IMG/VR virus record: IMGVR_UViG_3300046387_001273
Location: 1 to 32,673 of that record
Length of the DNA: 32,673 bases
From: a virus
Strand: one strand, 5' to 3'
The notes under the pieces are model-generated. The model did not search any database. It saw nothing but the letters and a program-made list of their open reading frames with translations, and had not been told where the DNA came from. Of the stretch, positions 19,012-25,801 are shown in pieces. The translations under genes and the position numbers were made by a program. Within the stretch, counting starts at the first letter, position 1. Every line of letters starts with the position of its first letter.

Positions 19012-19819
19012 CTTTCATTAATATTCTTGCTTGTGTTGCAGGAATATCAGAGTAATCATTCCAGTTTTTAACTTCATCGTTTTTATATTTTCCTGACGAC
19101 CACCAATCACGAAGAACAACTTTAAACTCTTCGAAATTTCCGCAATTTAATTTATCTTTCGCTAAATTTTCTATCATTGAATAGGGTGTTAATGTTGCTG
19201 ATATATTAACTTGAGCATTATTATTGTTGGATGATTTATCTATCTCATCATCACCTACAATATGAACATTAAGAAAATTTCTAACACAACGAACAAATGC
19301 GCGATTACATGCAATAGTCTCTAGGAATTTAGTCGCAAAGCTACTTGTATTGTTTAAGGTTGCATTTGCCATATCCTGAAAAGTTACAGCCTTGCTTCCA
19401 GTTTCATAATTAGGTAAAAACGTAACTCTGCAAATTACCGCAACATGGTCTTCTTCGCACTTCACGACTTCATAAGATACATCTGAGAATCCCCTAAGCT
19501 TTGCAAGTTCTTTGATTCCTGAAAGTTTAATAAGTAATTGGTGATCTTTTAATCCATCAATTGTTCGTGGTAAATCTTTTTTTCGAAGATCAAACCATGA
19601 CTTGTTGGGAAACAAATGTTCATCTTTAATCATAGATCTCCAATTAACAGAGCCATCTTCGTCAAATTCATAACTCACTTCATTTAATAAACCGTACTCG
19701 TTTCTACAAAAACGTCCTGGGCCTTTTAAGTATTTTTCAGGAATTGATCTTTTAGGTGTTTGGATTGAAGCTTGTGATTCGTATGTTACTGAATTATCTG
19801 TGGTTGTTTTTGTTGACAT
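18998..19819 (-). CDS. Putative single-strand annealing recombination protein (Rad52/Sak/Erf-like)
   Basis: A 273-residue cytoplasmic protein. The core (about residues 85-200) has a strand pair ending CRVTFLPNYETGSK, then FQDMANATL and FATKFLETIACNRAFVRCVRNFLN. The last resembles the 'A.TRA..RALR..' helix of Rad52/Erf/Sak-type phage annealing proteins. After a flexible Ser/Asn-rich linker (near 200) comes a small helical C-terminal domain with conserved-looking Trp residues, the arrangement usual in such proteins, where the tail binds SSB. It ends a leftward operon that starts with a DNA-binding protein and a ssDNA-binding protein, which supports a recombination or replication role. The start is one base after the upstream stop. 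Only one motif supports the fold, so a structure prediction could change the family. Confidence 0.45.
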   Translation of the reverse strand: MSTKTTTDNSVTYESQASIQTPKRSIPEKYLKGPGRFCRNEYGLLNEVSYEFDEDGSVNWRSMIKDEHLFPNKSWFDLRKKDLPRTIDGLKDHQLLIKLSGIKELAKLRGFSDVSYEVVKCEEDHVAVICRVTFLPNYETGSKAVTFQDMANATLNNTSSFATKFLETIACNRAFVRCVRNFLNVHIVGDDEIDKSSNNNNAQVNISATLTPYSMIENLAKDKLNCGNFEEFKVVLRDWWSSGKYKNDEVKNWNDYSDIPATQARILMKVING

Positions 19820-19820
19820 T

Positions 19821-20978
19821 TTATTTTTTGTTATAAAGTTTTAAGTTGATTGCGTTGTCCCAAAAGTCAGGTTCGTCTATAATTTTATTGTGCCTGCCAG
19901 GTATATCATTTTTCCATGCGCTTTTACTTGCGTAAAGCATGTTGTTTGATGATATGATTTGAGCGCTTTTATAACGAGTATTATCACATATTTTTTGATA
20001 ATTGTCAATGTCTTTTTTTGTTTTCTTTTTTGATAAGTGAACTTCCCAATCGAAGAATTTTAATCTTGCTTCGTTGATATGGTTTTCGTCTTCGCAAATT
20101 AATTTTAGTTTTATTCCCATTTTTTGTACTAATTTAAAAAAGTCTTCATTGTCATCGGGTTTTATATAATAATTTATTTGATGAACATTATCTCTTATTG
20201 CTTGTAAGTAATTATATTGCATTGGTTGGTCTAGAAAAATGTTTACTTTCCTAGAGTATGCCCATTTGGCTATATTTACTTCATCAAAATGTTCGTTGGC
20301 TAAAATATTCGCCGGTTGATTTGGCGCAAAACTTTTTGGCATAACATGATTGGGTATAACACTTAAAGAGCCTGCGTGGTATGCGCTTCCTATATGAAAA
20401 GTTTCTATGCTGTTTAAATCATTTGCTATATTCAATAGATCTAGTACAGGTTTTGCTACTTGTTCTGGCATTATAGAATTAATCGATTTAGGATACTCTT
20501 GATCCGAGAATGAAGGTTTGGATTTTGACCAATCAGGCTCAAGTAAAACATGGTCGTTACTGTCTCCCCAGAATGGTTTACAACATTCTTTGAATAGTAC
20601 TGAATATAGGCTAACTATTTTTTTATTGAATCCCGATGCAACGTGGCTACTGAATGAATCTGTACCAAGATGTAATAGAGAATTTTTTATTAAATAAGAT
20701 GCTTGTTTTATTGTTGTTTTTCCTTGGTAATGTATGCAGTGATTAATTTTTTCTTCATTCCTTGAACCTATTTGAATTATATCAATTCCTTCTTTTTTCA
20801 AAAATGGGTGCATTAAATCAAGTACATCATTATAGTAGTCATACGTTTTGGATTGTATCCTATTACTTGTGTGCAATGTTATGTATTTATCGCTTTCAGT
20901 TGGGTAGTAAGAGGTTTCTATAAACGGTTTATCAATTTTTATTCCGCAAGAAAGTGCGTATTGCTCTAAAAGGTGCAT
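19821..20978 (-). CDS. Glycosyltransferase family 9-like C-terminal half plus unknown domain (split gene)
   Basis: A 385-residue protein. Residues about 1-180 match the C-terminal (nucleotide-sugar binding) half of GT9/heptosyltransferases: an early helix LLEQYALSCGI, the strand pair IDIIQIGSR, then IKQASYLIKNSLLHLGTDS, SSHVASGFNKKIVSLYS and a Pro/Trp loop. The matching N-terminal half is at the end of the upstream gene in another frame. One extra base in the TTTT run at the junction (minus strand ACCTTTTAGAG) would give one continuous protein. The remaining 200 residues (from about IETFHIGSAYHAGSLSVIP) have no family I recognise; they contain alternating strands and helices and a Lys-rich patch (HLSKKKTKKD). 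The ATG overlaps the upstream frame by 13 bases. Alone, this product lacks half of the GT-B fold. Confidence 0.7.
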   Translation of the reverse strand: MHLLEQYALSCGIKIDKPFIETSYYPTESDKYITLHTSNRIQSKTYDYYNDVLDLMHPFLKKEGIDIIQIGSRNEEKINHCIHYQGKTTIKQASYLIKNSLLHLGTDSFSSHVASGFNKKIVSLYSVLFKECCKPFWGDSNDHVLLEPDWSKSKPSFSDQEYPKSINSIMPEQVAKPVLDLLNIANDLNSIETFHIGSAYHAGSLSVIPNHVMPKSFAPNQPANILANEHFDEVNIAKWAYSRKVNIFLDQPMQYNYLQAIRDNVHQINYYIKPDDNEDFFKLVQKMGIKLKLICEDENHINEARLKFFDWEVHLSKKKTKKDIDNYQKICDNTRYKSAQIISSNNMLYASKSAWKNDIPGRHNKIIDEPDFWDNAINLKLYNKK

Positions 20979-22873
20979 AGTTCGAATTGTATTTTATCTT
21001 CTGTATTGTGTGGAAAGTTTATTATTCTTTGAGTGCCTAAAAATGGTATAAAAACCATATTAAAATATCCTTGCGACTCCCCTTGTCCTTCCATTGCTGG
21101 CAAATTAGCCAGCGAATCATGGTAAGGGATGCATTTGTGAACGTAAGGGTTTCCGTCTAGAATTTCAAAATATTGAGGTTTTGTTGCATAGTATATATTA
21201 TAATTTGGATATTGTTTTTTGAAATTAGGAAGTAATGATGTTGATAGATATATATCACCAATTCTCTCTGGCATAACTATAAGTAATCTACTACCTTCGT
21301 CTTCTTTATCTAAAAATTCAGTTAATTCAACTTTTTTATTTTCTTTATTTTCTTTTTCTGCTACGCTTCTAAAATATTTAATTACATCTTTTCTTGATAA
21401 ATCAGTGTTTAATCTATTCATCCAATGTTTATGACCGTCTTCTAATTCATTGGTTTCTACTTTTAATATATTTTTATATAAGTCTGTTATCCACTCTGAG
21501 TCACTTTCTATTTCAGGCGGTTCATAAAAAGGATCTCTCTCTTCGATTTCGAAATTGAAGTCCCAATTTACTTCTGGCATGTTATCTATAATTTGTTCAA
21601 GCTTTTTTCCAATAATATCTGTACTGTAGTTATTGAGAACAAACTCTCTAGCTTTTTTACCCATAATTTCTTTTTTTGAACTAGGCATATTTAGCGCTTT
21701 TCTGAGTTGGTTTGCTATGCTTTTAGGGTCAGTGCTGGCTTTTATAAATTGAGTTCCAGGTTCTCTATATTCTGTCCAGGATAAAGGTAAGCTATTAGCT
21801 TCTTCAGTGCAACAGTCTTCTCCGCAGCTGTAATTAGTTACTAATGTGATTAATTCTGTTAATTTAGCTTCTTGTATTGGTATTTCTTGACCTCCGCTAG
21901 TAAACGGATGACAGTATACATCCATCAAATTGTAAATCTCATTTAATTGATTTTCATTAACTCCGGCTTTTGTGCTTGTCGTGGACTGAGATTTTTCTTT
22001 TCCACAGAAACCGCAATCCTGCTTCTCTCCTTTGAAGGGTTTAATTTCGTACTCTTTGCAATGTTCACAGAAGTATGTCGTTAAAATTTGTTCTGGATCT
22101 ATCCCTTTTTCTTTTATTAATCTATTAATATCCCAACCTTCTCCCCAATGAGTATGAAGTAAAAGTTTTGGCTTGCATTCTGGGTTTTGTTTACAAAAGA
22201 TTTTAAATCCTTCAAGTAGATTGGGGACACTTTTTCTTAATTGGTTTCTAAAAACAAAACCTATTACAAAATCTTCTTGAGAAATACTCTGTTTCTCTCT
22301 TAATAAAGATCGTGATTTTTTATTCATTTTGAAGAAATTACCTGTATCTAATGCTCCCCTCAAAGTCTTTACATGTTCTTGACCTGATTGGTTTAATGAT
22401 TTTTGCGCAAAACTTGCCCATGTATAAAAATTTTTAATCTTCGGGGCAGACTGTATGGCGTCTGGTAGTATTGGTAAGCTGTCAAGGGTGGTCCATATCA
22501 TGCAGTTAATGTTGTTCCACCATGTTTTTTCTGTGTACCCAGAAAATGCCCAGATATCCTCTATGCCTATATATACATCAGGTTTCTCTTCCTCTATTAT
22601 CTTATCTATCATTTCTGCGCCATATCCAGCGCTTCTAGCTAATTGAGGATCTTTATTTAGTTTTGATAGTAGAGATGGACTGTTTGGCAGAGAGCCCTGA
22701 GCTCTCCATGGTAATGATCGGAGTGATGGGTCACCCCATCTTATTCCATTGCAAAATTCTATTAATTCATATTTGCCTGTTTTTTGAAGATGTATTAGAA
22801 TATTTTTGGCGTGCTTGCCGAAACCTGTATAAGCTTTGCAGTGATTGCTGTGTATTAATACCTTTTTCTTCAT
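20966..22873 (-). CDS. GT4-family glycosyltransferase with zinc-ribbon insert, fused to the N-terminal half of a GT9 domain
   Basis: A 635-residue protein. The N-terminus (KVLIHSNHCKAYTGFGKHAKN) is the first strand and Gly-loop of a GT-B glycosyltransferase. The second Rossmann half follows near residue 200 (IGFVFRNQLRKSVPNLLEGF), with a donor-site segment PFTSGGQEIPIQEAKL. Between them lies an insert with two CxxC pairs (FCEHC and DCGFC), a likely zinc ribbon that is unusual in this family. From about residue 525 a new domain starts, SRLLIVMPERIGDIYLSTSL, ending in YFNMVFIPFLG. This is the N-terminal half of a GT9/heptosyltransferase, whose other half is the next gene. It probably transfers sugars onto a phage or host glycan, or onto DNA; the acceptor cannot be read from sequence. 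The start is a TAATG overlap. Confidence 0.78.
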   Translation of the reverse strand: MKKKVLIHSNHCKAYTGFGKHAKNILIHLQKTGKYELIEFCNGIRWGDPSLRSLPWRAQGSLPNSPSLLSKLNKDPQLARSAGYGAEMIDKIIEEEKPDVYIGIEDIWAFSGYTEKTWWNNINCMIWTTLDSLPILPDAIQSAPKIKNFYTWASFAQKSLNQSGQEHVKTLRGALDTGNFFKMNKKSRSLLREKQSISQEDFVIGFVFRNQLRKSVPNLLEGFKIFCKQNPECKPKLLLHTHWGEGWDINRLIKEKGIDPEQILTTYFCEHCKEYEIKPFKGEKQDCGFCGKEKSQSTTSTKAGVNENQLNEIYNLMDVYCHPFTSGGQEIPIQEAKLTELITLVTNYSCGEDCCTEEANSLPLSWTEYREPGTQFIKASTDPKSIANQLRKALNMPSSKKEIMGKKAREFVLNNYSTDIIGKKLEQIIDNMPEVNWDFNFEIEERDPFYEPPEIESDSEWITDLYKNILKVETNELEDGHKHWMNRLNTDLSRKDVIKYFRSVAEKENKENKKVELTEFLDKEDEGSRLLIVMPERIGDIYLSTSLLPNFKKQYPNYNIYYATKPQYFEILDGNPYVHKCIPYHDSLANLPAMEGQGESQGYFNMVFIPFLGTQRIINFPHNTEDKIQFELCTF

Positions 22874-23445
22874 TAAAAGGGGGCATCATCGCCTTCTGCG
22901 GAAGATTCTTTTTGTGTTTGTTTGCTTGGTTTGTATTTTTCCATCTTTTTGGCTTCTTCTATTTTTCGATGTTTATATAAAGATTTTAAATAAAATTTAA
23001 AGAACTCTATTAAATTTTCGACTTCTCCGGGTTCGATGGGTATCCTGAAAACTTGACTTCCGTTTCTTGTGAATGTTATTCCGAATGCGGGTAAGGTAAT
23101 CCATTTGTCATTATCTCCATCTTTCACTTTAGTCTTCTTATCCCAGGGCACGCATTTAATTGATGTTTTATTTTCTTCAAAAGCATGAAAAGAGGAAAAT
23201 TCATTTCTATTCTTAAATGCACTAATTACTCCTCCGATTTCAAATTCGGTAAATTTTAAATTTATTTTTTTATCGGGATCGCTTGCGTTTCCGGAAAAGT
23301 TTCCTGTTTTTTTATTATCGTCCCAGCTGAATTGCTGGATTGCGTTGACGTATACTACGGGTTCTTTGTTTCTATTATTACCTATAGAAAAGTTAAAAGC
23401 GCAGCCCGTGTTTTTACTGTTTGGTTTATATAGAGATATTGACAT
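22873..23445 (-). CDS. Putative ssDNA-binding protein with an SSB-like acidic tail
   Basis: A 190-residue protein, probably coating single-stranded phage DNA. The C-terminus is SSAEGDDAPF after a Lys/Gln-rich linker. An acidic tip ending Pro-Phe is the partner-binding tail of bacterial and phage SSBs. The body (about residues 20-150) is a string of strands with FEIGGVISAFKNRNEFSSFH and ITFTRNGSQVFRIPIEPGEVENL followed by a helix. This resembles Whirly/PC4-like ssDNA-binding folds more than the OB fold. A separate OB-type SSB is encoded at 25416, so the phage seems to have two. The gene has its own likely promoter at 23462-23489 and a short leader without a Shine-Dalgarno. The tail is directly visible; the fold is inferred. 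Confidence 0.55.
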   Translation of the reverse strand: MSISLYKPNSKNTGCAFNFSIGNNRNKEPVVYVNAIQQFSWDDNKKTGNFSGNASDPDKKINLKFTEFEIGGVISAFKNRNEFSSFHAFEENKTSIKCVPWDKKTKVKDGDNDKWITLPAFGITFTRNGSQVFRIPIEPGEVENLIEFFKFYLKSLYKHRKIEEAKKMEKYKPSKQTQKESSAEGDDAPF

Positions 23446-23461
23446 AATTGTTTTTTTATAG

Positions 23462-23489
23462 ATTATACCTCTATGCCTTTATACTTCAA
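23462..23489 (-). promoter_or_regulatory. Sigma70-type promoter for the ssDNA-binding protein operon
   Basis: On the minus strand TTGAAG (23484-23489) and a perfect TATAAT (23462-23467) are 16 bases apart. The predicted start is near 23455, leaving a leader of about 10 A-rich bases with no Shine-Dalgarno before the ATG at 23445. The -35 overlaps the stop codon of the helix-turn-helix gene. Confidence 0.6.
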
Positions 23490-23806
23490 GTTTTATCTAA
23501 AATTTTACCTCTTATTATCATATTACCTTTGTTTTGCACCATGGTTTTTAATTGGGTACCTGTCTTGTTACAAGTCCTGAATCTACGTATGTGTCCTGCG
23601 CTTGATAATCTAGATAGGGAAGCTGATACCTTCCCATGAGACATTCCTCCAAGATCGTCTCCGATTTTTTTATTTGAAAAAAATATAGGTTCTCCGTGAC
23701 TAGCCTTAGTAAGTAAGTAGGAGTATATCAATAAATCATTTCCTATCAACTTTCCTTCAACTACATCATCTTGGATAACTAATGGCATTTGTATAAATTT
23801 CTTCAT
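23486..23806 (-). CDS. Winged helix-turn-helix DNA-binding protein
   Basis: A 106-residue protein built around one winged-helix domain of the HTH_36 / replication-initiator N-terminal type. LLIYSYLLTKAS is the first helix, IFFSNKKIGDDLGGMSHGKVSASLSRL gives helices two and three, and SAGHIRRFR is the wing. It is the first gene of the leftward operon and sits next to an AT-rich, palindromic, divergently transcribed region, so it may act on its own control region or at an origin there. No enzymatic domain follows. The start chosen is the ATG at 23806. A second in-frame ATG six codons on has no Shine-Dalgarno either, and the promoter at 23815-23843 fits the first ATG as a near-leaderless start. 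Repressor, activator and initiator roles cannot be told apart. Confidence 0.62.
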   Translation of the reverse strand: MKKFIQMPLVIQDDVVEGKLIGNDLLIYSYLLTKASHGEPIFFSNKKIGDDLGGMSHGKVSASLSRLSSAGHIRRFRTCNKTGTQLKTMVQNKGNMIIRGKILDKT

Positions 23807-23814
23807 CGATAATA

Positions 23815-23843
23815 ACTATATACAGAAATAAATAAATTGTCAA
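23815..23843 (-). promoter_or_regulatory. Strong sigma70-type promoter giving a near-leaderless transcript
   Basis: On the minus strand a consensus TTGACA (23838-23843) is followed after 17 bases by TATAGT (23815-23820). Only 8 bases separate the -10 from the ATG at 23806, so the predicted start (near 23808) leaves a leader of about two bases. It should drive the leftward early operon. Confidence 0.75.
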
Positions 23844-23859
23844 GCTATATCCAAAAAAG

Positions 23860-23888
23860 TGAATGCTCGGCGTTCAAAAAAATGAACG
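23860..23888. promoter_or_regulatory. Operator-like cluster of three alternating half-sites
   Basis: Three copies of a TGAA(C/T)G half-site alternate in direction: TGAATGC (23860-23866, plus), GCGTTCA (23870-23876, minus) and TGAACG (23883-23888, plus). The last two form a perfect inverted repeat CGTTCA / TGAACG around six A's. The cluster lies upstream of both divergent promoters and closer to the leftward one, a sensible place for binding of the adjacent HTH protein. Confidence 0.5.
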
Positions 23889-23946
23889 TTGTTAATAATA
23901 TACGTATACATAAATATAATTAATTATTAATATATAAATATAAGAA
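23889..23946. other. AT-rich tract with short palindromes, possible replication origin or unwinding element
   Basis: This intergenic tract is almost pure A/T and contains two perfect palindromes: TATACGTATA (23899-23908) and ATAATTAATTAT (23916-23927). It lies between divergent operons that carry replication-type genes, directly beside the half-site cluster. An origin, or simply an AT-rich upstream element for the rightward promoter, would both fit. Nothing here encodes a protein. Confidence 0.35.
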
Positions 23947-23975
23947 TTGACATTTAGTTGAAATGGTGATAGAAT
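23947..23975 (+). promoter_or_regulatory. Strong sigma70-type promoter whose predicted start is the ATG itself
   Basis: Consensus TTGACA (23947-23952), a 17-base spacer and TAGAAT (23970-23975). The A of the ATG at 23982 lies seven bases past the -10, the usual start position, so the mRNA should be leaderless. It should drive the 23982-27201 operon. Confidence 0.78.
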
Positions 23976-23981
23976 GCTTGA

Positions 23982-24278
23982 ATGAAATTTTTAGACTTAA
24001 GTGAAGGGAAGTTTTATAGAATAAAATGCTCTGATTGGTCGGTTATCATTCAGGCAAATAACGAGAATGAGGCGTGTGTTGACGCACTTGTTGAAATGTT
24101 AGAGAGAAGAGGTAAGAACTTAAAACTATCTTCTGTGATGATATCCGAAGAATTACAAGCTGATGTTATGAGCGAAAATTACGACGAAAGCGTATCTTAT
24201 CACTCTGTATCCAAAATGCTTACTGATGCAGGGCAACATGAATTATCCTCTAGTATGAGGGAAATATTCGGGTCATGA
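23982..24278 (+). CDS. Small conserved-looking phage protein, function unknown
   Basis: A 98-residue protein that I cannot assign. Residues 1-30 look like a small beta-rich start (MKFLDLSEGKFYRIKCSDWS), followed by a helix with NENEACVDALVEMLERRGK and a second half predicted to be two helices. There is one cysteine in each of the first two segments, and no membrane segment or catalytic motif. It is the promoter-proximal gene of the rightward operon, ahead of nucleotide metabolism and transcription genes. The start is fixed by the promoter at 23947-23975, because the predicted first transcribed base is the A of the ATG and no alternative in-frame start lies upstream. The 3' end overlaps the next gene by ATGA. 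Confidence 0.75.
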   Translation: MKFLDLSEGKFYRIKCSDWSVIIQANNENEACVDALVEMLERRGKNLKLSSVMISEELQADVMSENYDESVSYHSVSKMLTDAGQHELSSSMREIFGS

Positions 24279-24826
24279 AATCTAACATAATAGGAATAAG
24301 CGGATTGGCTAGATGTGGAAAAGATAGTTTTTTTAATATAGCCTCAAGTATACTAAGTAGTCAGAATATCAGAACAAGAAGATTTGCTTTCGCGGATTGC
24401 TTAAAAAGCGAGTGCAATGAAATACTTGAAAAATATACAGGTATATCAGCGTTTACGGAGAAAACCTCAGAAAAAGAAATAATTAGACCCCTACTGGTAA
24501 CTTACGGCACACATATAAGAAGAAAAATAAATCCGAACTGCTGGATAGATAAAATTAATGACGAAGTAAAATCATTCTCGATCAATGGAGTTTCATTCAT
24601 TACAGATGTTAGGTTTGAAAACGAAATAGACTGGGTGAGGGATATAGGAGGTAAATCGATACATATAACAAGAGAAGGTATATCTCCACCTAATAAAGAA
24701 GAAGCTGAAAACGACCCAATCCTATTAAATAAATCTGATATAAAATTCACTTGGAAAAACTTTGAAGAAACTAATAATTTAATAATATCGAAAATAGTTA
24801 AAGAAGTCATACAATCTATTTTATGA
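24275..24826 (+). CDS. Deoxynucleoside monophosphate kinase (T4 gp1-like)
   Basis: A 183-residue P-loop kinase that would convert dNMPs to dNDPs for phage DNA synthesis. The Walker A motif is GLARCGKDS (residues 10-18), in the GxxxxGKDS form typical of phage dNMP kinases. It is followed by FAFADCLK (about 38-45), a YGTHIRRKINPNCW block (about 77-90) typical of the family, and the Walker B-like VSFITDVRFENE with the Arg-containing FENE loop. The length is a little below T4 gp1. It overlaps the genes on both sides by ATGA, so it is translationally coupled to the small upstream protein and to the sigma factor. T4 gp1 also phosphorylates modified dCMP, but whether this one does cannot be read from sequence. 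Confidence 0.82.
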   Translation: MKSNIIGISGLARCGKDSFFNIASSILSSQNIRTRRFAFADCLKSECNEILEKYTGISAFTEKTSEKEIIRPLLVTYGTHIRRKINPNCWIDKINDEVKSFSINGVSFITDVRFENEIDWVRDIGGKSIHITREGISPPNKEEAENDPILLNKSDIKFTWKNFEETNNLIISKIVKEVIQSIL

Positions 24827-25419
24827 ATAAAGATATAGAAGATATCGAATTAATTAATAACTTACAGTCTCAAATTAATCAAAGAGAAAGTTTAGAGTTA
24901 CTAATCGAAAGGCATAGCGGTATATACCTAGATATGGTTAATTGTTACGCCAGCCCCAATAATCCCTACATAGATTATAACGAATTAATTAATGATAAGG
25001 AATACAAGATATACAACGCGGCAATTAAATTTGATAGCACTAAAGGAGCCAAGTTTAGCACTTACCTAGGAAATGAAACTAAGTGGATGTGCCTAAATAC
25101 TTATAATCGAAACAAAAGAAGACCTGTTTGGCATAGTGATCATATAGAAAATATGCCAAAAGATGATTCGCTTGAATGCGATTCCATTTCAGAAAGCATA
25201 AAACAAGACTTATTTAATAAAGTACTAAACGCAATATCCGAACATCCCGACACACGGGTTGAGAAAATTTTTAAAATGAGATATATTATAGGTCACAAAA
25301 ACAAAGTTATGCCATGGAAACAGATTGGTGACGAAATGAATCTAAGCATACAGGGGTGCATCAACATACACAACTCTGCAATTAAATCATTCCAAAATCA
25401 ATTAGAAAAAGAAGTATGA
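24823..25419 (+). CDS. Phage-encoded RNA polymerase sigma factor
   Basis: A 198-residue sigma70-family protein with region 2 and region 4 only, the compact form of phage late sigma factors. Region 2 covers about residues 27-95: LLIERHSGIYLDMVNCY, a DYNELI helix, IYNAAIKFDSTKGAKFSTYL (the most conserved sigma stretch) and a Trp/aromatic-rich end. Region 4 covers about 146-195: IFKMRYIIGHKNKVMPWKQIGDEM then LSIQGCINIHNSAI, a helix-turn-helix that would contact the -35 or an activator. Regions 1.1 and 3 are missing. It would redirect host RNA polymerase to phage promoters, a likely target being the GTGTA motif found before four genes here. It is coupled by ATGA overlaps to dNMP kinase and SSB, an early or middle position suited to switching on later genes. 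Confidence 0.78.
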   Translation: MNKDIEDIELINNLQSQINQRESLELLIERHSGIYLDMVNCYASPNNPYIDYNELINDKEYKIYNAAIKFDSTKGAKFSTYLGNETKWMCLNTYNRNKRRPVWHSDHIENMPKDDSLECDSISESIKQDLFNKVLNAISEHPDTRVEKIFKMRYIIGHKNKVMPWKQIGDEMNLSIQGCINIHNSAIKSFQNQLEKEV

Positions 25420-25799
25420 ATAAATTTATAGGACTAGGTAATTTAACTAAAGACCCTGTTTTTAAAAAACTAAACAATGGAAATAATGTCTGTGAATTTT
25501 CTCTTGCTATAAATAATAAAGCAAATAACTCAGTTTTTTATATAGACGCAGAATCATGGGGAAATGTAGCAGAAAATTGTAACAGATTCCTCTCTAAAGG
25601 TCGCAAAGTTCTTATAGAAGGAAAGCTTTTGTGCAGCAATTGGAAATCAAAAAATGGAGAAAATAGAAGCAAAATATATTGCCGAGCCGACTTAGTAACT
25701 TTTCTTGACAACTCAAATCACGATAATCAACAAAAAAATATCGAGCAAAAAGCTAAAGAAATAATAGAAGATGACCAATTTGCAGATATTCCGTTTTAA
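25416..25799 (+). CDS. ssb: Single-stranded DNA-binding protein (OB-fold SSB)
   Basis: A 127-residue SSB that coats single-stranded DNA during replication and recombination. The N-terminus MNKFIGLGNLTKDPVFKK is the classic SSB opening, followed by CEFSLAINNK, ESWGNVAENCNRFLSKGRKVLIEG (with the Trp and hydrophobic positions of the family) and a strand before the linker. The C-terminal acidic tip is EDDQFADIPF, the docking site for partner proteins. The length is short compared with E. coli SSB (178 residues) because the linker is brief. It is coupled by an ATGA overlap to the sigma factor gene and lies two bases before the glycosyltransferase gene. A second ssDNA-binding protein with a similar tail is encoded at 22873-23445. 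Confidence 0.9.
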   Translation: MNKFIGLGNLTKDPVFKKLNNGNNVCEFSLAINNKANNSVFYIDAESWGNVAENCNRFLSKGRKVLIEGKLLCSNWKSKNGENRSKIYCRADLVTFLDNSNHDNQQKNIEQKAKEIIEDDQFADIPF

Positions 25800-25801
25800 T
25801 T

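Noticed and set aside
20966-20978. Programmed -1 frameshift at ACCTTTTAG in the GT9 split
   Set aside because: The bases do not form a good slippery heptamer in the zero frame (ACC TTT re-pairs poorly as CAC CTT), so a mutation, a sequencing error or reinitiation at the overlapping ATG is more likely.
22663-22980. Open frame of 105 codons on the plus strand with a hydrophobic, Phe-rich end
   Set aside because: It lies antisense to the well-supported glycosyltransferase and ssDNA-binding genes, and its composition is what the reverse complement of Lys/Glu-rich coding sequence gives.
23448-23639. Plus-strand frame opposite the HTH gene
   Set aside because: The minus strand carries a clear winged-helix protein with its own promoter; this frame has no promoter, no Shine-Dalgarno and no motif.
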